Part shown: one piece after another, positions 41,072-49,998 of the stretch
Layout of the letters: the number at the start of each line of letters is the position of its first letter
How positions within the stretch are numbered: position 1 is the stretch's first letter
From: Aldehydirespirator sp965220345
Lineage (GTDB): Bacteria > Actinomycetota > Acidimicrobiia > Acidimicrobiales > Aldehydirespiratoraceae
DNA length: 64,000 bases
NCBI GenBank assembly: GCA_965220345.1
Contig: OZ244822.1
Coordinates: 2,108,001 to 2,172,000, forward strand
Direction of reading: 5' to 3'
Notes under the pieces: model-generated
Told to the model about the DNA's origin: nothing
What the model saw: the letters and a program-made list of their open reading frames with translations, nothing else
Databases searched by the model: none
Position numbers and translations under genes: made by a program

Positions 41072-43186
41072 GTGATCCACTTGCGAGGTCGTTACAGCGA
41101 CTTGTTGGTTGACTTGTCTCACGGCGTGCCTGTGATCATGCATTGGGGTGCTCCGCTTGTTGAGCCGGACGGTGCAACTCTCGCCACCGTTCTGGAACGT
41201 CCGCAAGTGCAGGGCGCGCCCGACACGGTGGCGCCATTGTCGATTGTGCCCGAACACGGGTCGGGTTTCCCGGGTCGGCCCGGACTGCTAGGTGCCCGAA
41301 GCGATGGCCGTGACTGGGCACCCCGCTTCAGACCGGTCGGACATGTTCTTGACCACTCAGACCAGCGTTTAACAGTGGAGTCCGTCGACGATGTCGCAGC
41401 TTTGGCCTTGACCACGACCATCGAAGTTGATTTTGCGCTTTCGCTGCAAGTCAAGGTCACGAACCTCAGCAGTGACGAGGCTTACAACCTTGCTGGCTTG
41501 AGTGTTACCTTGCCGATTCCGGATCGGGCTTGTGAACTATTGAGTTTCGGCGGGCGTTGGAGCCGCGAGTTCCAGATGCAACGAAGCGCTTGGGCTAGGG
41601 GAGCGGTGAGCGTCGAGAATCGACGAGGACGCACTTCTCATGAGTATCCGTCGCTGATGTTCGTGGGAGTTGATGGGTTCAGTGAGAGCACAGGCGAGGT
41701 TTGGGGTGTTCACCTAGCGTGGAGCGGCAATCATTCGATTTTGGCTGAGCGGCTCCCAGATGGGCGGCGTTACCTGCAACTCGGCGAGCTTTTGCATCCT
41801 GGCGAGATCACCCTTGAGCCTGAAGCTTCGTATCGCAGTCCTGAGCTGGTGGCGGTTCACAGCTCGACAGGGTTGAGTGCTGCAACCCAGCAGTTTCATC
41901 GCCGACTGCGAGCCCGTCCCGAGCTTCCGCATACGGAGCGACCAGTGACTTTCAACACCTGGGAAGCGACATATTTTGACCATAATCTCGACCGCTTATT
42001 AGCGCTAGCTGATCGGGCTGCACGAATCGGGGCAGAGCGGTATGTGCTTGATGACGGCTGGTTCGGGTCGCGACGCGATGACACTTCGGGCCTGGGCGAC
42101 TGGACAGTTTCGGCTGAGGCTCATCCGCAAGGGTTAGAGCCGCTGATTACTCATGTCACCAGACTGGGAATGTCGTTCGGCATCTGGGTTGAGCCCGAGA
42201 TGGTTAGCCCAGACAGCGACCTCTATCGCGATCATCCCGAGTGGGCGTTGGCCAACGACGGTTACGAACCGGTGCTGGCACGCAACCAGCTTGTGCTTGA
42301 CTTAGCCCGCCCCGAAGCATTCGATCACATTTTTGGCTTGCTTGACCAGCTGCTCACCGATCACGACATCTCGTTTTTGAAGTGGGACATGAACCGGGAT
42401 CACATCGGCGGTGGTGGGGCTACGAGCCGGGCGGGAACCCACGCTCAGACGGTTGCTGTTTACCGGCTTATGGATGAGCTGCACAGGCGGCATCCAACCG
42501 TCGAGATCGAAAGCTGCTCCTCTGGGGGTGCCCGAATCGATCATGAGATCCTGCGTCGCACTCAGCGAGTTTGGGTTAGCGACTGCACCGATCCGTTGGA
42601 ACGTCAGACGATCCAGCGGGGTGCTTCAATGCTGATTCCGCCAGAGGTTATGGGTGCTCACATCGGGCCGGAGCGTTCCCACACCACTGGCCGTCGCCAT
42701 GATCTGGCTTTTAGGGCTGCAACTGCGTTGTTCGGGCATTTTGGTGTGGAATGCGATTTACTTGAACTCTCCGAAAACGAACTGGACGATCTCGCTGAAG
42801 TGATTGCGACGCACAAGCGCTTTAGGCACTTGCTGCACTGTGGCGACACCGTGCGTTTCGACACCGAAGACCCTTATTTGGCTCACGGCATCTACGCGGC
42901 TGACCTAACAGAAGCGTTGATCAGCTTCGCGGTGATAGCACCCGTGCCCAGCCTCACTCCTCCACTCTTACTACTGCCAGGACTAGATCCGAGTCAGCGA
43001 TATGAGATCAAGCGGGTTTCTCTTCGGTGTGAGCGCCCCGGCCCGACCTACTCACTACCGTCGTGGTGGAACAAGACCATGGTGCTGCGGGGTGAAGAGT
43101 TAGCGCAACTCGGCCTGCAGCTGCCACCGCTGAACCCTGAGAGTGCTGTTTTGATCCATCTAGTTGCGGTTGAGGCGAAGGCTTAG
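41072..43186 (+). CDS. Alpha-galactosidase, GH36
   Basis: 704 residues; hydrolyses terminal alpha-galactose from raffinose-type sugars or galactolipid head groups, probably cytosolic as no signal peptide is visible. N-terminal beta-sandwich (1-270), then (beta/alpha)8 barrel: NTWEATYFDHN, YVLDDGWFGSR, WVEPEMVSPDSDLYRDHPEW, nucleophile Asp in FLKWDMNRD (about residue 438), ESCSSGGARID, and acid/base Asp in WVSDCTDPLERQ (about 502). GTG start with AAAGGGGGA 5 nt upstream. The 3' end overlaps the convergent beta-galactosidase gene by 27 bp. Confidence 0.95.
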   Translation: MIHLRGRYSDLLVDLSHGVPVIMHWGAPLVEPDGATLATVLERPQVQGAPDTVAPLSIVPEHGSGFPGRPGLLGARSDGRDWAPRFRPVGHVLDHSDQRLTVESVDDVAALALTTTIEVDFALSLQVKVTNLSSDEAYNLAGLSVTLPIPDRACELLSFGGRWSREFQMQRSAWARGAVSVENRRGRTSHEYPSLMFVGVDGFSESTGEVWGVHLAWSGNHSILAERLPDGRRYLQLGELLHPGEITLEPEASYRSPELVAVHSSTGLSAATQQFHRRLRARPELPHTERPVTFNTWEATYFDHNLDRLLALADRAARIGAERYVLDDGWFGSRRDDTSGLGDWTVSAEAHPQGLEPLITHVTRLGMSFGIWVEPEMVSPDSDLYRDHPEWALANDGYEPVLARNQLVLDLARPEAFDHIFGLLDQLLTDHDISFLKWDMNRDHIGGGGATSRAGTHAQTVAVYRLMDELHRRHPTVEIESCSSGGARIDHEILRRTQRVWVSDCTDPLERQTIQRGASMLIPPEVMGAHIGPERSHTTGRRHDLAFRAATALFGHFGVECDLLELSENELDDLAEVIATHKRFRHLLHCGDTVRFDTEDPYLAHGIYAADLTEALISFAVIAPVPSLTPPLLLLPGLDPSQRYEIKRVSLRCERPGPTYSLPSWWNKTMVLRGEELAQLGLQLPPLNPESAVLIHLVAVEAKA

Positions 43187-46100
43187 GCGATAGGCGAACT
43201 CGTAGCATCCGGCTTTGATCTGGTAGCGGGGTAGCACATCTGGACCGCAACTGGCGGTTCCTAGGCCGCGATGTGCAGCATCAAGGCACACCACCAGCGC
43301 TTCACGACGACGCACATCAGGCTGCGTTGCTGCTTCATACAAGTCATGAGGTCTATGCCAGACAGCCGAGAAGTGCATCCTCGCGGGCTGCAAGATGTCA
43401 ACATGCAGGGTTTCGCGGCGGGCCGGGTCGATCAGCTCAATCCAGCGGCAGTCGCAACGCAAACCGAACTCTTGAGACACTAGATAAGGCAACTCGTCAG
43501 GTGGCTGCTCCCAGATGCCTATCATTGCGCTGCTTTGGCGGTCAGGGTAGTTCTCATGCGGGCCTCGTCCATTCCAGCGAACCCGGCAAAACCTTTTTGC
43601 TAGCTCGAAGATCACTCCCACTCTGGGAAGGTCAGACAGCTCATCGGGTATGTTGACGATGTGGTGATATGTGATGCCGCTGCGATCATGCTCCATATTG
43701 ACTTCGTGGTTCACGAGTTCGTCGGCAACACGGCTGTCGAGTCCGGCTTGCTGCCATCTACGCAGAGCTTGGCCTCCCACCTTGCGGCGCTCTGAAAACT
43801 CGGGCATCAGCTTGAAACCGTCATTGTCGATAGGGGCTCGCCACAAGTTCAACACTGGTGCCGTGAACAGTTCAGACGTGAGAGTCGCTAAAGGTTCGCT
43901 TGCTCTGGGTTCGCTCACCGTGAGCTGTCGGGCTGAACTCGTGGTTGAGTGTCGGTCTGTCTCATTTTGCGGTTGAGCGTGTAATCGCGCTTGGTGCCAT
44001 TCTGTGTTATTAAAAAATAATTGATCCCAGGCTAATTGATCCCAGGCTAAAACGTGCCCCTTAGACGCGAACCAGGTGTCTTGGATGCTCTCCCAGCGGA
44101 TGCTGAGATGAACGTCGTGGTCTGGCGTGTCGGGTTCTTCACAAGGGAGTGGGATCAAAGCGAATTCGTGTCCCAGGATCTCCGGCACGGCTAGCTCTCC
44201 CTGATCAACCAACTCGCCGTCGACGAGCAACTCCCAGCGGGCTTGCAGGTCAGAGAGATCCGTGAAAGCTCGCCTGTTGGTGATCAGCAATCCTTGAGCA
44301 TCGCCAGTAACCGTGACTGGCCGGTGAACCCAAGCAACTTCACTCATAGCCGGATGCGCTTCAAGATCAGCAGACATCAGCCCGTCAGCCACGAAGTTAC
44401 CGTCGTTAGGCGAGTCATCGAACTGGCCTCCGTAAGCGAGACGCTCACGTCCGTCGGCTAGGCGTTGACGAAGAGCTTGATCTTTCCATTCCCAGATAAA
44501 ACCGCCCTGCAAACCGGGAGTCGCTTCGATTATTTCCCAATAGTCAGCTAGTGAACCGTTGCTGTTGCCCATGGCGTGGCTGTACTCGCACATGATTAGT
44601 GGCCTGCGACCGGTGCCCGCTTCGCCATAGGCACGGATGTCATCTATCTGCGGATACATGGGGCAGACGATGTCGGTGACGGCCTCTCCGCCGTTTTCCC
44701 AACCCTCACGGTCAACCGCAGGTTCATAGTGCAAAGGTCGAGAGGGATCGGTGCTGCGTATCCATCTGGCGAGACGATCGTGATTGTCGCCGTAGCCGGT
44801 CTCGTTGCCGAGACTCCACACGATCACACAAGGATGGTTGCGATCGCGCTGCACCATACGTGCCCCGCGGTCGGTGAAAGCGTCCCGGTATGTGGCATCA
44901 TCGCAGATGCTGTTCTCGTAGGCGTGCCCCTCAATGTTGGCTTCGTCTATTACATAGAAGCCGAGTTCGTCGCACAGGTCATAGAAAATGTCGTTGTTGG
45001 GGTAGTGCGATGTTCGAACTGCGTTGATGTTGTGAAGGCGCATCAGCCGCAGGTCTTCGCGCATGTCATCAACGGTGACTGCCTTGCCTCGGTCGGGATG
45101 ATGGTCATGGCGGTTCACTCCGAACACACGGATGGGCTTTCCGTTCACCAGCAACTGGCGGTCAGACACTTCCACTCGTCGCAGTCCGACCCGCTGCGTC
45201 TCTCGCTGAATCACCCTCCCGTCGGCATCAAGCAGTTCGACAGCGATGGTGTAGAGCAGCGGTGTTTCAGCGCTCCAAGCTTCGCAGCGTTCCAGACTCC
45301 AGTGAGCCTGCGCTTCAGTTTGATCACAGGCTGAAGATTCAAGCTCACTTGCTTTATCTAGGTTTGATTTATTCTGGTTTGGTTGACTTGTGGGTTCAGT
45401 GCTGTCTTGCTTAGGTGTAATGGTTTGTTCGGGTCTACGGGTTTGCTCAAGCTGTTGTGCAGAACAGGATCGCGGCCAAGCCAGAGAAGTTTCAATCGCA
45501 CAGCCTGTCATGGCATCTGACGGGTCAAGCAGCTTCCATCTCAAGGTCCATGGCTGTGCCCACTTGGGGGTTTCAAGGGGCCGATGCATTGTCGCTGTGG
45601 TGTTTTCGTAGTTGATTACCGCAGTCGCGACCACTGTGCCTGCTTCTGTTTTTGGGTCGAAGTCAGCCGACACCTGTATGTCAGCGATGTGAACCGCTGG
45701 ACGAGATTCAATCCACACTGAGCGGTGCAGACCAGCCATCCACCACTGATCCTGGTCTTCGATATAGCTGTGAGCGCTGTAGCGGATCACCACTACGGCC
45801 AGATCGTTGATGTCTTGGGTCAGCAGAGAACTCAGTTCGTATTCGCTGGGTAGGCGGCTGTCGGTTCCGTACCCCGCAAACTGCCCATTCACATACACCG
45901 CATGTACGCTTTCTGCGCCTGCGATATGCAAAACGACAAGTCCAGGCTGCCAGTCATCGGGAATCGTCAGCGTGCGGCGATATACACCAACCGGGTTCCG
46001 CTGCGGCAGTCGAGGCGGCGGACCTTCAAAAGGCATCTGCACGTTCGTGTAATGGGGCTTGTCGACGAAGACTTCGCCTTGGGCGTTGACTAGGTCTTGC

Positions 46101-46321
46101 ATGGTCCAGTTCCCGGGTACCGAAACCTGCACAGCGTTAGGTCGCGCACCGCTCAAAGCTGCGGCCGGAACCTCGTCGGGCGTGTCGAACAACTCCAGAG
46201 ACCAGATGCCGTCAAGCGGCTGACGGCGGAACCCCGACAGCGGAACATGCATTGTCATCCGGTTCAGCTCTAGCACCGACGGGTCTGCCCATGGCCGTCG
46301 CTCTCCGATCACTGGTAGCAC
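43160..46321 (-). CDS. lacZ: Beta-galactosidase, GH2 (LacZ type)
   Basis: 1053 residues from GTG 46321, chosen because the conserved RRPWADPSVLELNRMTMHVPL opening must be included and a TACGGT box lies 8 nt upstream; a TTG at 46357 is an alternative. Five-domain LacZ architecture; acid/base Glu in SLGNETGYGDNHDR and nucleophile Glu in MCEYSHAMGNSNG, about 74 residues apart. No signal peptide. Two oddities: a Gln/Ser/Thr/Asn-rich insertion of about 50 residues (45318-45475) within the second beta-sandwich, and a five-residue duplication AWDQLAWDQL near 44020-44049. Hydrolyses beta-galactosides such as lactose. Confidence 0.94.
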   Translation of the reverse strand: MLPVIGERRPWADPSVLELNRMTMHVPLSGFRRQPLDGIWSLELFDTPDEVPAAALSGARPNAVQVSVPGNWTMQDLVNAQGEVFVDKPHYTNVQMPFEGPPPRLPQRNPVGVYRRTLTIPDDWQPGLVVLHIAGAESVHAVYVNGQFAGYGTDSRLPSEYELSSLLTQDINDLAVVVIRYSAHSYIEDQDQWWMAGLHRSVWIESRPAVHIADIQVSADFDPKTEAGTVVATAVINYENTTATMHRPLETPKWAQPWTLRWKLLDPSDAMTGCAIETSLAWPRSCSAQQLEQTRRPEQTITPKQDSTEPTSQPNQNKSNLDKASELESSACDQTEAQAHWSLERCEAWSAETPLLYTIAVELLDADGRVIQRETQRVGLRRVEVSDRQLLVNGKPIRVFGVNRHDHHPDRGKAVTVDDMREDLRLMRLHNINAVRTSHYPNNDIFYDLCDELGFYVIDEANIEGHAYENSICDDATYRDAFTDRGARMVQRDRNHPCVIVWSLGNETGYGDNHDRLARWIRSTDPSRPLHYEPAVDREGWENGGEAVTDIVCPMYPQIDDIRAYGEAGTGRRPLIMCEYSHAMGNSNGSLADYWEIIEATPGLQGGFIWEWKDQALRQRLADGRERLAYGGQFDDSPNDGNFVADGLMSADLEAHPAMSEVAWVHRPVTVTGDAQGLLITNRRAFTDLSDLQARWELLVDGELVDQGELAVPEILGHEFALIPLPCEEPDTPDHDVHLSIRWESIQDTWFASKGHVLAWDQLAWDQLFFNNTEWHQARLHAQPQNETDRHSTTSSARQLTVSEPRASEPLATLTSELFTAPVLNLWRAPIDNDGFKLMPEFSERRKVGGQALRRWQQAGLDSRVADELVNHEVNMEHDRSGITYHHIVNIPDELSDLPRVGVIFELAKRFCRVRWNGRGPHENYPDRQSSAMIGIWEQPPDELPYLVSQEFGLRCDCRWIELIDPARRETLHVDILQPARMHFSAVWHRPHDLYEAATQPDVRRREALVVCLDAAHRGLGTASCGPDVLPRYQIKAGCYEFAYRLSLRLNRN
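44020..44049 (-). repeat. lacZ: 15-bp perfect tandem duplication inside lacZ
   Basis: ATTGATCCCAGGCTA twice in direct succession, in frame, adding AWDQL to the linker after the catalytic domain. Confidence 0.85.
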
Positions 46322-46329
46322 ACCGCAGA

Positions 46330-46335
46330 ACCGTA
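46330..46335 (-). promoter_or_regulatory. Probable lacZ promoter -10
   Basis: TACGGT on the minus strand, 8 nt before GTG 46321. No repressor site is obvious around it. Confidence 0.35.
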
Positions 46336-46375
46336 ACGTAAGGCACCCGGGCCGCAACTAGGGTTTCTAGTCCTG

Positions 46376-46390
46376 AGGGCTTCTAGCCCT
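46376..46390. other. Small stem-loop between lacZ and uvrB
   Basis: AGGGCT-TCT-AGCCCT, six perfect pairs and a 3-nt loop, in the divergent spacer. Confidence 0.4.
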
Positions 46391-46434
46391 GAATGGCTCT
46401 GTAGCAGTAGTTTCAGGCAGCGAATATCAGGAGC

Positions 46435-46486
46435 AATACCAAGCCGAAATATCAAGCTGGAATACCAAGCAGTAATATCAATCAGG
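46435..46486 (+). repeat. 26-bp tandem duplication containing the uvrB promoter
   Basis: Units 46435-46460 and 46461-46486 agree at 22 of 26 positions, both starting AATACCAAGC. The second holds TAATAT (46473-46478), 7 nt before the uvrB GTG; the first has AAATAT at the same place. Confidence 0.75.
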
Positions 46487-46488
46487 TG
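46473..46488 (+). promoter_or_regulatory. Probable leaderless promoter of uvrB
   Basis: TAATAT, 7 nt, GTG at 46486. No LexA/SOS box was recognised in the spacer. Confidence 0.5.
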
Positions 46489-48558
46489 CCGCCCCAGACT
46501 GTGCCCAGCGATCGGCGGGCTCTTGAGGTGGTGGCACCTTTTGAACCTGCCGGTGATCAACCCAAAGCTATTGAAGGCTTAGCCGACGGGGTCGAAGCCG
46601 GGCATCGCTTCCAGACACTGCTGGGCATTACAGGTTCGGGCAAGAGTGCCACCATCGCTTGGACTATCGAACGTTGTCAGCGGCCCACGTTGGTTCTGGC
46701 ACCCAACAAGGCGCTTGCAGCACAGCTAGCAAATGAGCTGCGGGAACTATTCCCGAACAACCGGGTGGAGTATTTCGTTAGCTACTACGACTATTACCAG
46801 CCCGAGGCTTACATGCCTTCTAGTGACACCTACATTGAGAAAGACTCATCGGTCAACGACGAAATCGACCGGCTGCGCCATTCGGCAACTTCGGCGCTTC
46901 TCACCCGACGTGACACGATTGTGGTGGCTTCGGTGTCCGCGATATACGGCCTCGGCTCGCCTGAAGAGTATGAGACCCAGCTGCTGGTGGTAAATCAGGG
47001 CGGCAGCTACGACCAGCGGTCAATATTGCGGCGTCTGGTGGATATGCAATACGAACGCAACGACATGAACCTGACCCGAGGTAAGTTCCGTGTGCGTGGT
47101 GACACCATAGAAGTGCATCGTGCTTATGATGAAACCGCGATACGCATCGAACTCTTTGGTGACGAAGTGGAGCGCATCACTGTTGTTGATCCGATCACCG
47201 GTGAACGGCTTGAGACTTTAGATGATCTGGTGGTGTTCCCGGCTACTCATTACGCCACTTCAGCAGAACGCATGGAGCAGGCTGTTGCCAGGATTGAAGT
47301 TGAGTTGGCTGAGCGTCTGGCCTACTTCGAAGCTGAGCACAAACTACTAGAGGCGCAGCGGCTGCAGATGCGCACCAGCTATGACCTAGAGATGATGACC
47401 GAGTTGGGTTATTGCAACGGCATCGAGAACTATTCCGCTCCTATTGACGGACGCAAGCCGGGTGAAGCTCCTTACACGCTGCTTGACTATTTCCCAGACG
47501 ATTTCTTGATGGTGATCGACGAGTCGCATGTGGCGGTTCCGCAGCTTCACGGACAATACGAAGGCGACCGCAGCCGCAAAGAAACCCTGATTGACCATGG
47601 TTTCCGTTTACCGTCTGCTGCTGACAACAGACCGCTTCGTTTCGAGGAGGTAATGAACCGACTGAATCAAGTGATCTTCATGTCGGCCACTCCCGGCGAC
47701 TACGAACTGGAAGTTTCAGAACAGGTCGTGGAACAGATAGTCAGGCCCACTGGTTTGGTTGATCCCGAAGTGATCGTCAAACCCACCAAAGGCCAAATAG
47801 ATGATCTGCACGAGTTGATCAAGCAGCGTGTTGAGCAGCAGCAGAGGGTGCTGGTGACGACACTCACTAAGAAAATGGCTGAAGATCTCACTGATTATCT
47901 GCTGGAGTTAGGGCTTCGGGTGCGGTATCTGCACAGCGAGGTAGACACGGTGAGGCGCATTGAGATTCTGCGTGACCTACGGCTCGGGGAGTTTGATGTG
48001 CTAGTTGGCATCAACCTGCTGCGTGAAGGTTTAGATCTGCCGGAAGTATCGCTGGTAGCCATACTGGATGCTGACAAGGAAGGTTTTCTGCGTAGCGAAA
48101 CCTCACTTATTCAGACAATAGGACGAGCTGCCCGCAACGTTGATGGCGAGGTAGTCATGTATGCCGATGTGGTAACTGATTCAATGCGGCGAGCAATTTC
48201 TGAGACGATGCGACGGCGGGGTTTGCAGCAGGCGCACAACGCTGCTCACGGGATTGATCCGACCACTATCCGCAAAGCGGTTACCGACATTTTGTCTCTG
48301 ATTCGCCCCGAACGTGATAGTGCCCCTGTGCCAGACAGCGAGGTGGGCGGCACGGCAGGCAGCGGACTGGCCGCCGCTCGAAGGCGACGTGAAGCCCCGG
48401 ATCTGGGTGAACTGCCAGATGCTGAACTGCAACGGCTAATCCGCACATTGGATGAAGAGATGCGTGACGCAGCCGCTGATCTGCGTTTCGAGTATGCAGC
48501 TCGGTTGCGCGACGAAATTAAGGACTTGCGCCGTGAGCTTCAGGAAATCGCTGGCTAG
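46486..48558 (+). CDS. uvrB: Excinuclease ABC subunit B
   Basis: 690 residues. Damage-verifying helicase of nucleotide excision repair. Walker A GITGSGKSATIAW, damage-binding beta-hairpin YYDYYQPEAYMPSSDTYIEKDSSVNDEID, DESHV, MSATPGDYE, helicase motifs V-VI (GINLLREGLDLPEVSLVAILDADKEG; QTIGRAARN), and C-terminal UVR motif (LRFEYAARLRDEIKDLRREL) for UvrA/UvrC contact. GTG start. In M. tuberculosis uvrB follows coaE closely; here a 12-kb sugar locus stands between them. Confidence 0.97.
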   Translation: MPPQTVPSDRRALEVVAPFEPAGDQPKAIEGLADGVEAGHRFQTLLGITGSGKSATIAWTIERCQRPTLVLAPNKALAAQLANELRELFPNNRVEYFVSYYDYYQPEAYMPSSDTYIEKDSSVNDEIDRLRHSATSALLTRRDTIVVASVSAIYGLGSPEEYETQLLVVNQGGSYDQRSILRRLVDMQYERNDMNLTRGKFRVRGDTIEVHRAYDETAIRIELFGDEVERITVVDPITGERLETLDDLVVFPATHYATSAERMEQAVARIEVELAERLAYFEAEHKLLEAQRLQMRTSYDLEMMTELGYCNGIENYSAPIDGRKPGEAPYTLLDYFPDDFLMVIDESHVAVPQLHGQYEGDRSRKETLIDHGFRLPSAADNRPLRFEEVMNRLNQVIFMSATPGDYELEVSEQVVEQIVRPTGLVDPEVIVKPTKGQIDDLHELIKQRVEQQQRVLVTTLTKKMAEDLTDYLLELGLRVRYLHSEVDTVRRIEILRDLRLGEFDVLVGINLLREGLDLPEVSLVAILDADKEGFLRSETSLIQTIGRAARNVDGEVVMYADVVTDSMRRAISETMRRRGLQQAHNAAHGIDPTTIRKAVTDILSLIRPERDSAPVPDSEVGGTAGSGLAAARRRREAPDLGELPDAELQRLIRTLDEEMRDAAADLRFEYAARLRDEIKDLRRELQEIAG

Positions 48559-48579
48559 ATGTATCGCTGGCTAGATGTA
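48548..48579 (+). repeat. 16-bp perfect tandem duplication of the uvrB gene end
   Basis: TCGCTGGCTAGATGTA at 48548-48563 (containing the uvrB stop TAG) and again at 48564-48579. Confidence 0.85.
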
Positions 48580-48593
48580 ATGATGAAGTGGCT

Positions 48594-49436
48594 ATGAGTG
48601 AAGCAAATCACGCGGATGAAATGAACAACGCGAGTGAAATGAACAACGCGAATGCATATGCCGGTCGCGATGCCTCGGTGGTGGCGCTGAGCATTACCGG
48701 GCCGCGCCGAGTAAACGAAGACCGGGCTTCGGCAGTGATCTCTGAAGACGACGGAAGTTGGGTTATTGCGGTGGCTGACGGTCTAGGCGGTCACGTCCGC
48801 GGTGATGAGGCGGCCCAAGCGGCGATTGAGGGACTACCGCAGCGAATCGGTAGCGCCGATGAAATGGCGATTGCTTTCGGTGAGGCCAATGAGCGTGTCC
48901 TAGCGCTAACCACTGAAGAGACGTGGAGCGGCGTTGGGTCGCAGTTTCTAATGCTGGATATGTTTCCGATGAGCACACTTTGTGTGGCCTCTTGGACACC
49001 CGAAGGAGGGCTTTTCATCGGTTGGATGGGCGACACTCTGCCTTTTCTGGCTCGTTTGCAGCCGGGCGGCGGCTTCAGCGGCTTTCTTTGCGGTCTGCCG
49101 CATCGTATGTCTGACGGCAGCATCAAGTTCTGCTTGGGGATGCCGCCTGTGGGCGGTTTATCTGAGCCGGGTGTCGTGGAGGTGGAGATCATCGGCGAGT
49201 CGGGTGACGGGATCGTGCCAGATGCGGTGATTCTGGCCAGCGACGGTGCCTGGGAACCTTTCGTTAACGTCTATGACACTGAATGGTTAGCGGACAGTTC
49301 TGTTGACGGCGGGATAGGCGCAGCTTGCGGATCACAAACTCAAACAGCCTCTCAAATCGCAGAAAGCATCCTGGCTGAGGCAACAAGACTTGGTCTAAAC
49401 GACAACGCCAGCATCGCGGCAGCTCTCTGGAGCTAG
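48594..49436 (+). CDS. PP2C-family Ser/Thr protein phosphatase
   Basis: 280 residues from ATG 48594 (a GTG two codons earlier is possible). Mn/Mg-dependent phosphatase. Metal-site motifs: RRVNEDRAS, VADGLGGHVRGDEAA, GDTLPF, LASDGAWE and LNDNASIA. No transmembrane segment or extracellular domain, so a soluble enzyme, unlike PstP. The N-terminus contains an 18-bp in-frame duplication (DEMNNASEMNNA). A partner kinase is not in the window. The middle of the protein carries unusual Gly/Phe-rich loops (PGGGFSGFLCGL). Confidence 0.85.
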   Translation: MSEANHADEMNNASEMNNANAYAGRDASVVALSITGPRRVNEDRASAVISEDDGSWVIAVADGLGGHVRGDEAAQAAIEGLPQRIGSADEMAIAFGEANERVLALTTEETWSGVGSQFLMLDMFPMSTLCVASWTPEGGLFIGWMGDTLPFLARLQPGGGFSGFLCGLPHRMSDGSIKFCLGMPPVGGLSEPGVVEVEIIGESGDGIVPDAVILASDGAWEPFVNVYDTEWLADSSVDGGIGAACGSQTQTASQIAESILAEATRLGLNDNASIAAALWS

Positions 49437-49498
49437 CAGTCCTCTGGAGCAAGTCGACGTTCAACAACCTCACGCCAACCGCTAAGTAATCTCCTGAC

Positions 49499-49543
49499 AG
49501 TTAATCATCGGCAAGTTAATCGTCGGGAAGTTAATCTTCAGAG
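49499..49543 (-). repeat. Three 15-bp tandem repeats at the Rrf2 gene end
   Basis: AGTTAATCATCGGCA, AGTTAATCGTCGGGA, AGTTAATCTTCAGAG; the last holds the stop codon of the Rrf2 gene (minus strand), the others lie beyond it. Confidence 0.8.
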
Positions 49544-49980
49544 TCATCGACCGGCCAAGGGGTGTTGCCCTGAGCCATAGCGGTTATCTGAGCCAAGCTG
49601 AACGAATCCAAGAACCTTCGCATCTGTGACCCTGAAGCTGACCAGATCGCCAACAACACGCACTGACCCTCATGATCGCAGGCACCGTTACTGTGCGGCT
49701 CACCGAAATCACCAGCCGCGATCGGTCCGTCAACCGCACGCACAATCTCTGAGAGTTTGATGTCGTTGGGATCGCGTGCCAGCACATAACCGCCACCTAC
49801 GCCCCGCTTGGAACGCACCAGGCCAGCACCTTTGAGTGCCAGCAGAATCTGCTCCAAGTAAGGCTGAGGCAGACCGGTGCGTTCCGCTATCTCGCGTACC
49901 GAAGTTGGCTTGTTCTCGCCGTGCAGCGCCAGCGACAAAAGAGCACGCGAGGCGTAGTCACCGCGTGTTGACACTCTCAT
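49531..49980 (-). CDS. Rrf2 family transcriptional regulator
   Basis: 149 residues. Winged helix-turn-helix (1-85: TRGDYASRALLSLALHGE, SVREIAERTGLPQPYLEQILLALKGAGLVRSKRGVGGGYVLA). Rrf2 regulators (IscR, NsrR, RsrR) usually bind a [2Fe-2S] or [4Fe-4S] cluster through three Cys; here only two are present (CDHEGQC), so the cluster is altered or absent. ATG lies 6 nt behind TAGGAT, predicting a leaderless mRNA. The palindrome between this gene and the divergent phosphodiesterase gene is a candidate autoregulatory site. Confidence 0.9.
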   Translation of the reverse strand: MRVSTRGDYASRALLSLALHGENKPTSVREIAERTGLPQPYLEQILLALKGAGLVRSKRGVGGGYVLARDPNDIKLSEIVRAVDGPIAAGDFGEPHSNGACDHEGQCVLLAIWSASGSQMRRFLDSFSLAQITAMAQGNTPWPVDDSED

Positions 49981-49983
49981 GCT

Positions 49984-49998
49984 GGCATCCTAGATGCC
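49984..49998. promoter_or_regulatory. 15-bp palindrome filling the divergent start region
   Basis: GGCATC-CTA-GATGCC lies in the 18 bp between the two divergent start codons (49980 minus, 49999 plus). On the minus strand it contains TAGGAT (49987-49992), the -10 of the Rrf2 gene. A bound Rrf2 protein would block both starts. Confidence 0.5.

Noticed and set aside
43671..45334. Long antisense frames opposite lacZ (for example 44729-45334)
   Set aside because: They mirror the lacZ coding frame, have no family resemblance, and lacZ has complete catalytic motifs.
46256..46258. lacZ start at the internal ATG (46258)
   Set aside because: It would remove the conserved RRPWADPSVLELNR segment shared with other LacZ proteins.
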